Positions 37,704 through 46,555 of a stretch of 64,000 bases of DNA are shown in pieces (position 1 is the stretch's first letter; each line of letters starts with the position of its first letter). The translations under genes and the position numbers were made by a program. The notes under the pieces are model-generated. The model was not told the DNA's origin. It saw only the letters and a list, made by a program, of their open reading frames with translations, and ran no database searches. The stretch is from contig NZ_CP166730.1 of the NCBI RefSeq assembly GCF_041320665.1, positions 434,001 through 498,000 on the forward strand, given 5' to 3'. The DNA comes from Comamonas sp. GB3 AK4-5 (GTDB lineage: Bacteria > Pseudomonadota > Gammaproteobacteria > Burkholderiales > Burkholderiaceae_C).

Positions 37704-38933
37704 GTGTCCCTGCCCGAGACCCTGCACCTCCCCGCCTTCCAGAGCCTGACGCTGGCCATTCTTTTGTTCTTTGTCGGCCAGAAAGTGGCCGCAGCCTGGG
37801 AGCCGCTGCGCCGCTACAACATCCCCGAGCCGGTGGTGGGGGGCTTTCTGTGTGCCAGCGTGGTGGGGCTGGCTTACGCCGTGCTGGGCCTGCGCATCGA
37901 GTTCGACCTGCAGGTGCGCGATACGCTGCTGCTGTACTTTTTCGCCGGCATCGGCCTGAAGTCCGATCTGAAGACGCTCAAGGAAGGCGGCAAGCCGCTG
38001 CTCATCCTGCTGGCGCTGGCCTCGGGCTTTATCGTGCTGCAAAACCTGCTGGGCATGGGCGTGGCCGAGCTGTTCGGCCTGGACCCGCGCGCCGGGCTCA
38101 TGACGGGCTCGATCTCGCTCACCGGTGGCGTGGCCACCACGCTGTCCTGGGCGCCGCATTTTGTGGACCAGCTGGGCATTGCCAATGCCATGGAGCTGGG
38201 CATGGCCAGCAATATGGTGGGCCTGATTGCCGCCTGCACCATTGGCGGCCCCATTGCCGGCTGGCTGATGCGCCGCTACGCCATCCAGGGCAGCGGCACC
38301 ACGGCCCTGGATGTGGGCGTGTCCCTGCAGCAAGCCACGGTCAAGCTGGACTATTACGGCGTGCTGCGGGCCCTGCTGTGGCTGAACCTGGCCTTGATGA
38401 TTGGCGGTGTGCTGACCCCGCTGTTCCAGCAGGCCGGCCTGCAGCTGCCCATGTTTGTGGGCTGTTTGATTGGCGGCATTGTGCTGCGCAACACGGCAGG
38501 CCGCTGGATGCTGGGCCGCCGCTACCGCAGGCTGGGCCAATTCCACTGGCACAGCATGCGCGAGGGCCTGGCCATGATCTCGGACATCTGCTTGGGCCTG
38601 TTCCTGACCATGGCGCTGATGGGCCTGCAGCTGTGGGTGCTGGAGGGCGTGCTGGGCTTTGTGTTGACGGTGCTGGTGCTGCAGGTGTTGCTGGCCATCG
38701 CCTTCACCACCTTCATCGTCTTTCGCACCATGGGGCGCGACTATGAAGCGGCCGTGGTCTGCGCCGGTTTTGGCGGCATCACCCTGGGCTCCACCGCCAC
38801 CGCCGTGGCCAATATGACGGCCGTGGCCCGCAGTCATGGCGCGGCGCACCGGGCCTTTATCGTGGTGCCCCTGGTCTGCGGCTTCTTTGTGGACATTGTC
38901 AACGCCCTGGTGATCCAGTTTCTGGTGCGCTGA
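37704..38933 (+). CDS. gltS: Sodium/glutamate symporter
   Basis: 409 residues, about ten membrane helices with the ESS-family inverted repeat. Features: YNIPEPVVGGFLCA, YFFAGIGLKSDLKTLKEGGKPLL, LMTGSISLTGGVATTLSWAP, MVGLIAACTIGGPIAGWL and AGFGGITLGSTATAVANMTAV. It imports glutamate with Na+ at the inner membrane. The start is taken as GTG at 37704 because the GltS N-terminus (LPAFQSLTLAILLFFVGQ) follows directly. There is no in-frame ATG and no clear ribosome-binding site. Confidence 0.93.
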   Translation: MSLPETLHLPAFQSLTLAILLFFVGQKVAAAWEPLRRYNIPEPVVGGFLCASVVGLAYAVLGLRIEFDLQVRDTLLLYFFAGIGLKSDLKTLKEGGKPLLILLALASGFIVLQNLLGMGVAELFGLDPRAGLMTGSISLTGGVATTLSWAPHFVDQLGIANAMELGMASNMVGLIAACTIGGPIAGWLMRRYAIQGSGTTALDVGVSLQQATVKLDYYGVLRALLWLNLALMIGGVLTPLFQQAGLQLPMFVGCLIGGIVLRNTAGRWMLGRRYRRLGQFHWHSMREGLAMISDICLGLFLTMALMGLQLWVLEGVLGFVLTVLVLQVLLAIAFTTFIVFRTMGRDYEAAVVCAGFGGITLGSTATAVANMTAVARSHGAAHRAFIVVPLVCGFFVDIVNALVIQFLVR

Positions 38934-38964
38934 ACCACCAGCTACAAGCCGTGGGGATAGGCAC

Positions 38965-38983
38965 GACATGCAAAAGTCATGTC
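38965..38983. promoter_or_regulatory. Spaced palindrome upstream of olsB
   Basis: GACATG, seven bases, CATGTC: a perfect dyad in the gap between gltS and olsB. It may be an operator for olsB or part of the gltS 3' end. No T-run follows. Confidence 0.3.
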
Positions 38984-39132
38984 TTTGCCATGGATGTGTC
39001 ACATACGACAAGCACACTGCATGCCGTGAGACGAAGTGAGCCAACAGGGACGTCGGTGGGATCAACCACTGTCGTGTAAGACCCGGCTTCGGACTCACGC
39101 GAATTTTCAACGCGCAGGTGCTCGGAGGCAGT

Positions 39133-39969
39133 ATGGACATCCTCACCATCCCGGCAACTGGCGCGGCGGGCTCAGCAAGCCGCTTGCGCCAGGCCCTTCC
39201 CGCCAGCCGCCCGGCGGCTCCCGAATTGGCCGTAGGCTGGGCCCGGCATCTGGATGAGGTGCGCGCAGCACAGCGGCTGCGCTACCAGGTCTTTGCGGAG
39301 GAAATGGGCGCCAAGCTGCCCCAGGACCAGCCGCACAGCCTGGCGGGCCATGATGCCGACCACTTCGATGATTTTTGTGAACACCTGCTGGTGCGCGACC
39401 AGGCCACGCAGAAGGTGGTGGGCACCTACCGCCTGCTGACCCCCAGCCAGGCTCGCCGTGCCGGTGGCCTGTATTCGGAAGGCGAATTCGACTGCAGCGC
39501 GCTGGACCCGCTGCGCGAAGACATGGTGGAGCTGGGGCGCAGCTGCGTGCACCGCGACTACCGCAGCGGCGCCGCCATCCTGGCGCTGTGGGGTGCGCTG
39601 GCTGACTTTATGCAGCGCAACCGCCTGCAGTCCATGGTGGGCTGCGCCAGCCTGCCCTTGCACCACCCCGGCTTGACCTATGGCGAAGGCGCGGCCCGCA
39701 TCTGGGCGCAGCTGCCGGAAAAAAGCCATTGCGACCCGCAGTGGCGCGTGCGCCCGCTGCTGGCCCTGCCGCTGCGCGAGCAAGAGCTGGCGGCGCAAGC
39801 CGACGGCCCCGCAGTGGAGCTGCCGCCGCTGGTGCATGGTTATCTGCGCATGGGGGCCAAGGTGCTGGGGGCGCCGGCCTGGGATCCGGATTTCCAGACA
39901 GCGGACCTGCCCATCATGTTGCAAATCGCCGACCTCCCCGCTCGCTACCGCCGCATGCTGGGGTGTTGA
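39133..39969 (+). CDS. olsB: L-ornithine N-acyltransferase (OlsB-like GNAT)
   Basis: 278 residues in the Acetyltransf_5 / hemolysin-like GNAT group. Key stretches: AAQRLRYQVFAEEMGA, DHFDDFCEHLLVRD, VVGTYRLLTPSQA, VELGRSCVHRDYRSGAAILALWGAL (acyl-carrier-binding region) and HPLVHGYLRMGAKVLG-like PPLVHGYLRMGAK. OlsB transfers a 3-hydroxyacyl chain from acyl carrier protein to ornithine, the first step to ornithine lipids, which are often made under phosphate limitation. No olsA lies beside it. GGAGG precedes the ATG closely. A dispersed repeat follows the stop. Confidence 0.85.
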   Translation: MDILTIPATGAAGSASRLRQALPASRPAAPELAVGWARHLDEVRAAQRLRYQVFAEEMGAKLPQDQPHSLAGHDADHFDDFCEHLLVRDQATQKVVGTYRLLTPSQARRAGGLYSEGEFDCSALDPLREDMVELGRSCVHRDYRSGAAILALWGALADFMQRNRLQSMVGCASLPLHHPGLTYGEGAARIWAQLPEKSHCDPQWRVRPLLALPLREQELAAQADGPAVELPPLVHGYLRMGAKVLGAPAWDPDFQTADLPIMLQIADLPARYRRMLGC

Positions 39970-40326
39970 ACAGGACACTCCCCTGAGCGGCTGTGCCGCT
40001 TCCCCTCGCTCTCGCATCGCTGCGCTCGCGGGCAAGGGGACGACAGCCTCGCTGCGGGGCGGCCCTTGCTCGCTGTCCCTGGCGAAAGGGGTCTAGGCAG
40101 ACGATGGAGATAAAGCCACAGCTTAACGTTGGGGCGAGTCTGTACAGCTAAAGATACAAGGTTGCACTTTCCTCAACAGGACAAGAGTGTGAGCTAGCTG
40201 CACAGCACGTAAAACTGGCGCGGCCCAAAATCAGGGCTGCCGCGCAAGGGCCGCCCCGCCGCGCTGGCAGCGTCCTCCTGCCCGCGAGCGAAGCGATGCG
40301 AGAGCGGGGGGAAGGCGCAAAGCGCC
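39970..40326. other. Convergent gap with two opposed repeat copies
   Basis: 357 bases between convergent olsB and the CoA-binding gene. Each gene has its own copy of the dispersed repeat (F and G), pointing toward each other. The middle 115 bases (40095-40209) show nothing recognisable. This arrangement fits a 3'-end function for the repeat. Confidence 0.65.
39978..40094 (+). repeat. Dispersed repeat, copy F
   Basis: Begins CTCCCCTGAGCGG eight bases after the olsB stop and runs away from it. The inner part has CGCATCGCTGCGCTCGCGGGC and the core GCTGCGGGGCGGCCCTTGC. It faces copy G of the convergent gene. Confidence 0.85.
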
Positions 40327-40335
40327 TCAGGGGGG
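40210..40335 (-). repeat. Dispersed repeat, copy G
   Basis: Runs from TAAAACTGGCGCGGCCC to GCGCCTCAGGGGGG, about 126 bases, the fullest copy. Its CCCCCCTGAG end overlaps the CoA-binding gene, and the TGA within it is that gene's stop codon. Confidence 0.88.
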
Positions 40336-40785
40336 TGAGACCAAGCGCCGATGCTCAATTTTGATGCAGGCGTCCTGCATCACCAGCAGCCCGGCTTGCG
40401 CGGCCAGCGCGGCGGCGGGCTCGTTCACCACGCCTTGCTGCAGCCACAGGCAGTGCGCACCGACGGCGATGGCTTCCTGGGCGATGGGGGGAATGGCTTC
40501 GCTCTTGCGAAAGCAGTCCACGATGTCGACCGTGAGCCCTTGGGCGGTCAGGCTGGCCGCTGCCTCGCTCACGCTGGCATAAACCTGCTCGCCCAGAATC
40601 TTTACACCCTCGGCGGCCACCACGGGGTTGACCGGAATCACGCGCAGCCCATGGCGTTGCAGATACTCGGCCACCTCATGGCTGGGCCGGTCGGCCTGCG
40701 GCGACAGGCCGACGACGATGACGTTGCAGGGCGGCTGCAGCAAAGCGTGCAGGGCGGAGTCGGATGCGTTGGCAGTGTGTGGCAT
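40327..40785 (-). CDS. CoA-binding domain protein (YccU-like)
   Basis: 152 residues, one Rossmann-like CoA-binding domain (PF13380 type): NVIVVGLSPQADRPSHEVAEYLQRHGLRVIPVNP, then GEQVYASVSEA, VDIVDCFRKSEAIPPIAQEAI, LWLQQGVVNEPAA and QDACIKIEHRRL. Similar to the CoA-binding part of succinyl-CoA synthetases but without an enzyme partner; function unknown. The last codons (VSPP and stop) come from the dispersed repeat. Start at ATG 40785. Confidence 0.9.
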   Translation of the reverse strand: MPHTANASDSALHALLQPPCNVIVVGLSPQADRPSHEVAEYLQRHGLRVIPVNPVVAAEGVKILGEQVYASVSEAAASLTAQGLTVDIVDCFRKSEAIPPIAQEAIAVGAHCLWLQQGVVNEPAAALAAQAGLLVMQDACIKIEHRRLVSPP

Positions 40786-40849
40786 GGGGGGAGTGTGGCC
40801 CAGGTGCTGTGGTCTGTCTGTCACGCAGGTGGGTTGTTGTGCGTGATGT

Positions 40850-43141
40850 TTACAGCTGGGCCAGGGCCTGCCGCACCTCACTGATCGACAGCAGCTCGCT
40901 CAGTATCTGGGGTGGTTTGCCCGGTGCGTACAGCACATAGACCGGCACGCCGCTGCGGCCCAGGCGGCTCAGCTCGGCGGTGATGGCGGGGTCGCGCCGC
41001 GTCCAGTCGGCGCGCAGCAGGGCTACGTTGCGTTGCGCAAAGTCGGCCAGCACGGCCTGGTCGGACAAGGTGGTTTTTTTGTTGAACTGGCAGGTCACGC
41101 ACCAGGCAGCGGTGAAGTCCACAAACACCGGCTGGCCGGCGGTCTGCAGGCTGGCCACCTGCTCGGCGCTCCAGGGCTGCCACAGCGCAGCCTCGGTTCC
41201 GGAGGGCGTGCTGGCAGACACGGTGTCCACCGGCTGCAGCACCAGGCGGCCGGCCGAGGGCAGCAGCCACACCGTCAAGGCCAGCACCAGGCCAGCCAAC
41301 AGCCAGCGGCTGCGGCCGGACAGCGTTAGCGCCCAGGCCAGGGCGGCCAGCAGCAGCAGCAGGCCCAGCAGCGCGGCCGCGCCGTCAATGCCGCTTTGCT
41401 GGCCCAGCACCCACACCAGCCACACCACGGTGGCGAACATGGGGAAGGCCATGGCGCGGCGGAAGGTGTCCATCCACGCGCCGGGGCGGGGCAGCCAGCG
41501 CAGCACGGCGGGTATCAAGCAGGCCAGCACATAGGGCAGGGCCATGCCCACGCCCAGGGCGGCAAACACCGTCAAGGCTTGCACGGCGGGCATGCCCACG
41601 GCAAAGCCCAGCGAGGCGCCCATAAAGGGCGCGGTGCAGGGCGAGGCAATGGCCACGGCCAGCACGCCGGAGAGGAAAGCATCGGCCACCGGATGGCGCG
41701 CCTGGGCGCTGGCCCAGCGACTGGGCAGCAGCATGCGCAGCTCGAACATCCCGGCCAGATTCAGGCCGATGAGGGTGAACAGCGCTGCCAGCGCAGCCAC
41801 CACACCGGGCGACTGCAGTTGAAAGCCCCAGCCCAACTGCTCGCCCGCTGCGCGCAGGCCCAGCAGCAAACCGCCCAGGGCCAAAAAGCTCACGATCACA
41901 CCTGCGCCATAGGCCAGGCCACCGGTGCGGCGTGCGGCCGCCGTGGTGCCGGGCTGGGTGAAGGCCAGCAGCTTGATGGCCAGCACCGGGAACACACAGG
42001 GCATCAGGTTCAGAATCAAGCCGCCCAGCAGGCCGCCAAGCACGGCCAGCCACAGGCTGGTGTTGGCACCAGGGGCGGTACTGTCAGGGCTGTCGGCTGG
42101 CTGCACTGCCGTTGCCGCCACGCGGTTGGCCTCCAGTGCCGCGGCCAAGGCCGGGGAAACCGTGGCCACATCGGCCGCCTGCCACTGGCCTTCCACCGGC
42201 GCCACCACGCGCCAGGCCTGGGCGGGCGGGGCATGGGCCACATCGCTGCCGGCAGCGGGCAGGCCCAGCACAATGGGCAGGCTGGTTGGGGTGTCGCCGC
42301 GCATCTCGGACAGCGGCAACTCGGCCGTCCAGCTGCCGCCGCGCCAGGTCTGGGTCCAGTCCTTGCCCAGCTCGGCCGCATGTACAAAGGTTTCGGCCGA
42401 TTCGGGGTAGAAGGCGAGCTGCTTGCCCAGGGCGGCGGCAGGCAGGCCGTCGACCTGCAGGCGCACGCGTTCGCCACCAGGCAGCACGGTAAAACGGGCC
42501 TCGCCATTCAGTACCTGGGGAGCCCGGTGGGCGGCTTGGGCAAAGTCGGCGGCGGCCATGGCCATGCTGCCCTGCACGGGAATGTCCAGCGTGAAGCGGC
42601 CGTCTTCGGGAATGCACTCCACCCGGCAGACCAGCCAGCTGGCCTGCAGCTGGATGCGCAGCTTGCCGTTGGCCTCCGGCACGAAATCCGGGGTCACGGT
42701 CACGGGCACCGGCAGCAGCACCTGGCCTTCGTAGCCATAGTTCAGCATGGTGCCCACGCGGATTTGCTGGGGCACAGGCCATTGGATGTCACCCGCCTCC
42801 AGGCCGGGGGGCAGTTGCCAGTCCAGTTGGGTGGGCAGGCCGGAGTCGCCGGCGTTCTTCCAGTAGGTGTGCCAGCCGGGCTGGTGGCGTATGCGCAGGC
42901 CCAGCGTCAAGGGCTGGCCGGGCGCCACGCCATGCGGGGCCAGGGCCACCAGCTCGGCATGTACGCGCGGGGTCTCCACGGCGGCGCTGCTGGTTGCGGC
43001 CTGGTTGCCCAGTTTCAGCTGAATCTGGGCATGGGCCGCAGGCAATCCCAGCAGGGCGAGGGACAGCAGCAGGCGGGCGAGAAAAGCGGGAAAGTGGAGG
43101 GCAGGCAAAGACATGGCAGCGGTTGGAGGCAGGAGTGCCAT
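40850..43141 (-). CDS. dsbD: Protein-disulfide reductase DsbD family
   Basis: 763 residues. Signal peptide (to AHAQ), a periplasmic N-terminal domain of about 300 residues including WLVCRVECIPEDGRF (Cys pair), then eight membrane helices with NLMPCVFPVLAIKLLAF and ASPCTAPFMGASLGFA (the two membrane cysteines), and a C-terminal thioredoxin domain with FVDFTAAWCVTCQFNKK (CxxC). It passes electrons from cytoplasmic thioredoxin to periplasmic partners such as cytochrome c maturation proteins. The long N-terminal domain resembles ScsB-type members. An ATG at 43114 is an alternative start. Confidence 0.9.
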   Translation of the reverse strand: MALLPPTAAMSLPALHFPAFLARLLLSLALLGLPAAHAQIQLKLGNQAATSSAAVETPRVHAELVALAPHGVAPGQPLTLGLRIRHQPGWHTYWKNAGDSGLPTQLDWQLPPGLEAGDIQWPVPQQIRVGTMLNYGYEGQVLLPVPVTVTPDFVPEANGKLRIQLQASWLVCRVECIPEDGRFTLDIPVQGSMAMAAADFAQAAHRAPQVLNGEARFTVLPGGERVRLQVDGLPAAALGKQLAFYPESAETFVHAAELGKDWTQTWRGGSWTAELPLSEMRGDTPTSLPIVLGLPAAGSDVAHAPPAQAWRVVAPVEGQWQAADVATVSPALAAALEANRVAATAVQPADSPDSTAPGANTSLWLAVLGGLLGGLILNLMPCVFPVLAIKLLAFTQPGTTAAARRTGGLAYGAGVIVSFLALGGLLLGLRAAGEQLGWGFQLQSPGVVAALAALFTLIGLNLAGMFELRMLLPSRWASAQARHPVADAFLSGVLAVAIASPCTAPFMGASLGFAVGMPAVQALTVFAALGVGMALPYVLACLIPAVLRWLPRPGAWMDTFRRAMAFPMFATVVWLVWVLGQQSGIDGAAALLGLLLLLAALAWALTLSGRSRWLLAGLVLALTVWLLPSAGRLVLQPVDTVSASTPSGTEAALWQPWSAEQVASLQTAGQPVFVDFTAAWCVTCQFNKKTTLSDQAVLADFAQRNVALLRADWTRRDPAITAELSRLGRSGVPVYVLYAPGKPPQILSELLSISEVRQALAQL

Positions 43142-43223
43142 TTTGGTTCCAGAGCGTGAAGCCAGTCTTATGTGCCAGCCTTATCTGCCCGTTTTGCGCA
43201 GGGGTGTTGGGGCGCAGCTTGCT

Positions 43224-44741
43224 TCAACGGGAAGGTCGGACGTCTGGCACGGGATCGGCATGGGTGGGCGCGGAATAACCGGCCTCGGCTCCCACGCTGC
43301 ACACCGGCGTGGGCGGCTGCCCGGCGACCTCGGCCGGTGTGGCCACCGGGTCCTGCGGGGCTTGGGGCAGCATGCGGGCGGATCGCCAGCTCCCCCAGCG
43401 GTAATAGGCCAGGATCATCAGCACCGAGGCCGCCGAGCTGATGGGAAAGCTCCACCAGATGGCGTCCACCCCCAGCGCCGGCTGCAGCCACTTGGCCGCC
43501 GGCACGCGTATGCCCCACATGGCAATGCCCAGAATCACCATGGGCACCAGCACGGCGCCGGTGGCGCGCACCACGCCCGAGAGCACAAAGGTCACGCCAA
43601 AGAACAGAAACGAGCCTATGGCAATGTGGTTGAGGTGGCGGGCCACGGCAAGCGAGGCGCTGCCGGTGGGCAAAAACCAGCCCAGCACCCAGCGGTCCAG
43701 CAGCACGATCAGGGCAATCAGGCTGCCCGTCATCACGATGTTGGCCAGCATGCCGGCGCGGGCCGTGGCGTCCACACGCTTCCACAGGCCTGCGCCCACG
43801 TTCTGCGCCGCCATGGACGAGCAGGCCGCACCGATGGCCATGGCCGGCATTTGCACATAGGTCCACAGCTGTAGCGCGGCGCTATAGGCCGAAGCGGTGA
43901 GCACGCCGTAGGCATTGACCATGGAGATCATGGCAATCATGGCCATGGAAATCATCACCAGCTGCACCCCCATGGGCAGGCCCTTGACCACCAGGGTGCG
44001 CACAATGGCCGGATCGGGTTTGAACAGGCCCAGCTGGCGCCGACCAATCCACAGCGGATGGCGGCGCAGCCGCAGCCAGGCCAGCAAGGCGGCAAAGCTC
44101 AGCCCATTGGCCACCAGCGTGGCCATGGCCGAGCCCTGCACGCCAAAGGCCGGCACCGGGCCCCAGCCAAAGATCAGCAGCGGGTTGAGCGCAATGTCCA
44201 GCAGCACCACCAGCAGCAAAAACCAGAACGGTGTCTTGGTGTCACCCGCCCCGCGCAGCACGGCGGTGACAAAGCTGAACATGAACAGCAGCGGAATGGC
44301 CAGAAAAATCACCTGCAGATAGGCCTCGGCCAGCGGCAGCGAGGCCTCGGGCGTGTCCATCCAGCGCATCAGGCTGTGCGATAGCGGCCAGCCCAGCAGG
44401 GCCAGCACCAGCGAAATCAGCCCAAAAAACGTGGCGCTGCTGCCCAGCACCCGCTTGGCCTGGGCGATGTTGTGCGCCCCCATGGCCTGGGCCACCAGGA
44501 TGTTGGTGGCCATGCTGATGCCGAACATGGCACCCACCAGGGCAAACAGCACATTGTTGGCATTGGCCGTGGCCGTCAGCGCCGCTTCGCCCAGATGGCC
44601 GCCTACCCAGACCGCATTCACCGAGCCATTGAGTGACTGCAGCACATTGCCCGCCAGTATGGGCAGGGCAAACACCAGCAGCGTGGGGGCGATGGGGCCT
44701 TGGGTCAGGTCGCGCAGGGCGGGCTTGGAGGGGGAAGGCAT
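43224..44741 (-). CDS. MATE family multidrug efflux pump
   Basis: 505 residues, 12 membrane helices in two MatE halves. Typical: LVFALPILAGNVLQSLNGSVNAVWVGG, ANNVLFALVGAMFGISMATNILVAQAMGA, VTAVLRGAGDTKTPFW and CSSMAAQNVGAGLWKRVDATAR. Na+- or H+-coupled export of organic cations or drugs. The tail of about 50 residues is Pro/Ala-rich and probably disordered. Start at ATG 44741 with GGGGGAAGG-type purine-rich sequence overlapping; an ATG at 44774 is possible. Divergent from the creatininase-like gene. Confidence 0.92.
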   Translation of the reverse strand: MPSPSKPALRDLTQGPIAPTLLVFALPILAGNVLQSLNGSVNAVWVGGHLGEAALTATANANNVLFALVGAMFGISMATNILVAQAMGAHNIAQAKRVLGSSATFFGLISLVLALLGWPLSHSLMRWMDTPEASLPLAEAYLQVIFLAIPLLFMFSFVTAVLRGAGDTKTPFWFLLLVVLLDIALNPLLIFGWGPVPAFGVQGSAMATLVANGLSFAALLAWLRLRRHPLWIGRRQLGLFKPDPAIVRTLVVKGLPMGVQLVMISMAMIAMISMVNAYGVLTASAYSAALQLWTYVQMPAMAIGAACSSMAAQNVGAGLWKRVDATARAGMLANIVMTGSLIALIVLLDRWVLGWFLPTGSASLAVARHLNHIAIGSFLFFGVTFVLSGVVRATGAVLVPMVILGIAMWGIRVPAAKWLQPALGVDAIWWSFPISSAASVLMILAYYRWGSWRSARMLPQAPQDPVATPAEVAGQPPTPVCSVGAEAGYSAPTHADPVPDVRPSR

Positions 44742-44911
44742 GGCCCATTGTGGCCGGGCTGCAGAAAAAACCATAGCGGCCAGCGCGCATGCAGGGCGCG
44801 GTTACATGCGGAATCCGTCGCAGATCCGCCAGGAGGGTACAGCGCAAGCTATGAATTTCAGAGAGCCTCCATGCCGCCCAGGGCGCGGGTGCGAAGCGCA
44901 ATAATGCCGTC

Positions 44912-45781
44912 ATGGACGACACAAAAGCCTCCTCCCCCACAGTCTTGCCGCGCTGGCCCGCAAGCCACTGGGCCCAGGTCTCGGCCCGTGACTTTGCGCT
45001 GGCTCAGGGCAACGGCCTGGCTGCGGCCACCGTGGCCGTGCTGCCCGTGGGTGCGGTGGAGCAGCATGGCCCGCATCTGCCGCTGGCGGTGGACACCACC
45101 CTGGTCGACGGCATCGTGGCCGCCGCCCTGCCCCAGTTACCGGTCGAGCTGCCGGTGCTGGTGCTGCCCACGCAAAGCATAGGCCTGAGTCTGGAGCATG
45201 AAAGCTATGCCGGCACCCTGGGCCTGTCGCCCGCCACGCTGCTGGCGCTGTGGACCGAGATCGGTGCCTGTGTGGCCCGTGCGGGAGTGAAGAAGCTGCT
45301 GCTCTTCAACGCCCATGGCGGCAATGTCAGCAGCATGGACATCGTGGCCCGCCAGCTGCGCATGCAGTGCGGCCTGCTGGTCTACCACAGCAGCTGGTTC
45401 AATCTGCCGCTGCAGGGTGCCGATGCTGCTTTCAGTGCCCACGAACACCGCTTTGGCGTGCATGGCGGCGAGGTGGAAACGGCCATGATGCTGCACCTGG
45501 CGCCCGAGGCGGTGTGCATGCAGCATGCGCAAAACTTTGCCTCCAGCTCCGAGCAGCGCGCCCAGCACTATCCCATTCTGGGCAATGGCAAAAGCGCCAA
45601 GCTGGGCTGGGCCATGCAGGACTACAACCCCCAGGGCGCAGCCGGCAATGCGGCGGCCGCCGATGCAGCGCGGGGCAAGGCCCTGGTGGACGCTGCCGCC
45701 GCCAGCCTGGCAGCGCTGCTGCAGGAAATCCACCAACTGCCCGCCAACACCGTGGCTGCGCTGCCCCGGCCTCTGGACTGA
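44912..45781 (+). CDS. Creatininase family amidohydrolase
   Basis: 289 residues, cytoplasmic. Binuclear metal site motifs: LPVGAVEQHGPHLPLAVDTTLVDG (Glu, His, Asp), LLFNAHGGNVSSMD and FGVHGGEVETAMML (His and Glu). The family includes creatinine amidohydrolase and enzymes of mycofactocin, riboflavin/F420 and related pathways (MftE, ArfB). The present substrate cannot be chosen from sequence, and no companion pathway gene is adjacent. Start at the ATG before DDTKASSP. Confidence 0.9.
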   Translation: MDDTKASSPTVLPRWPASHWAQVSARDFALAQGNGLAAATVAVLPVGAVEQHGPHLPLAVDTTLVDGIVAAALPQLPVELPVLVLPTQSIGLSLEHESYAGTLGLSPATLLALWTEIGACVARAGVKKLLLFNAHGGNVSSMDIVARQLRMQCGLLVYHSSWFNLPLQGADAAFSAHEHRFGVHGGEVETAMMLHLAPEAVCMQHAQNFASSSEQRAQHYPILGNGKSAKLGWAMQDYNPQGAAGNAAAADAARGKALVDAAAASLAALLQEIHQLPANTVAALPRPLD

Positions 45782-45854
45782 GCCTGCAGGGAACGCGCAC
45801 GCGGCGCGCGTGTTGGTGAAGGTGATGGGGGCGCGGCTTCAGTGATCGGCTGCG

Positions 45855-46451
45855 TCAAGCGCTGGCGGGCAGCAGATACAGGCGCTCCTGCTGCCAGTGG
45901 TGCAAGGCCTCGCGCAGCACCAGCAAGGCGGCGGCTGCGCGCGCCTCGGTAGGCAGATGGGGGTGGTGGCCGGCGTAGTGGCGGCTGGCCTGGCTGGCCA
46001 GTTGCTCGAACAAGGCTTCCACCGCTTGGCGCGTGACATGGTCCGGGGCTTGGCCGGCGGTGGGTGCATGGCTGCCCAGCGTGGGCTGGCCGGCGGCCTG
46101 TCGGGCCAGCGCCAGCAGCAGCGGATCCTGTGTGACCAGCAGGCTGTCAGGGGGCAGCAGCCGCGCGACAGGCATGACGGCGTCTTCCACCTCCATGATG
46201 CCCACCTCCAACTGAATGGCCGTGGGCAAGGCGTTGCCAAAACTGCGCTGTGTCAGCGGCAGCAGGCCCAGTGGCAGCAGGTGGAGCACCGGCACGGCAT
46301 GCCGCGGGCCGCCTTGGCTGACCAGCAGCTGGCAGTTGGCGTCGTCCATGGAGAACAGCGCCAGCGTCTGCGTGTCGGCCAGGGTCTGGCCAAACAGGGT
46401 GCGCAGCTGGCGCATGAGAGCCGCGTGGTCAGCGTGCAGAAGATGGGGCAT
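45855..46451 (-). CDS. Hypothetical protein
   Basis: 198 residues, Leu/Ala/His-rich, no signal peptide or convincing membrane helix. Notable segments: TLALFSMDDANCQLLVSQGG, LLPLGLLPLTQRSFGNALPTAIQLEVGIMEVEDAVMPVARLLPPDSLLVTQDPLLLA is the most structured part by eye and looks like an alpha/beta domain, with a helical C-terminal third. No family recognised. It is followed by the end of the + strand creatininase gene and preceded by the phosphatase-like gene on the same strand. Confidence 0.6.
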   Translation of the reverse strand: MPHLLHADHAALMRQLRTLFGQTLADTQTLALFSMDDANCQLLVSQGGPRHAVPVLHLLPLGLLPLTQRSFGNALPTAIQLEVGIMEVEDAVMPVARLLPPDSLLVTQDPLLLALARQAAGQPTLGSHAPTAGQAPDHVTRQAVEALFEQLASQASRHYAGHHPHLPTEARAAAALLVLREALHHWQQERLYLLPASA

Positions 46452-46555
46452 GGAAGCTTGGTGGCAGTGCAAAACCCCGTTGTACGCCAAGTCTCGGGCA
46501 GGGGCCAGGGTGGTGGCCTCCTGCCGGAGGGGGCTGTTAGAGCGTGTTCACGCTG

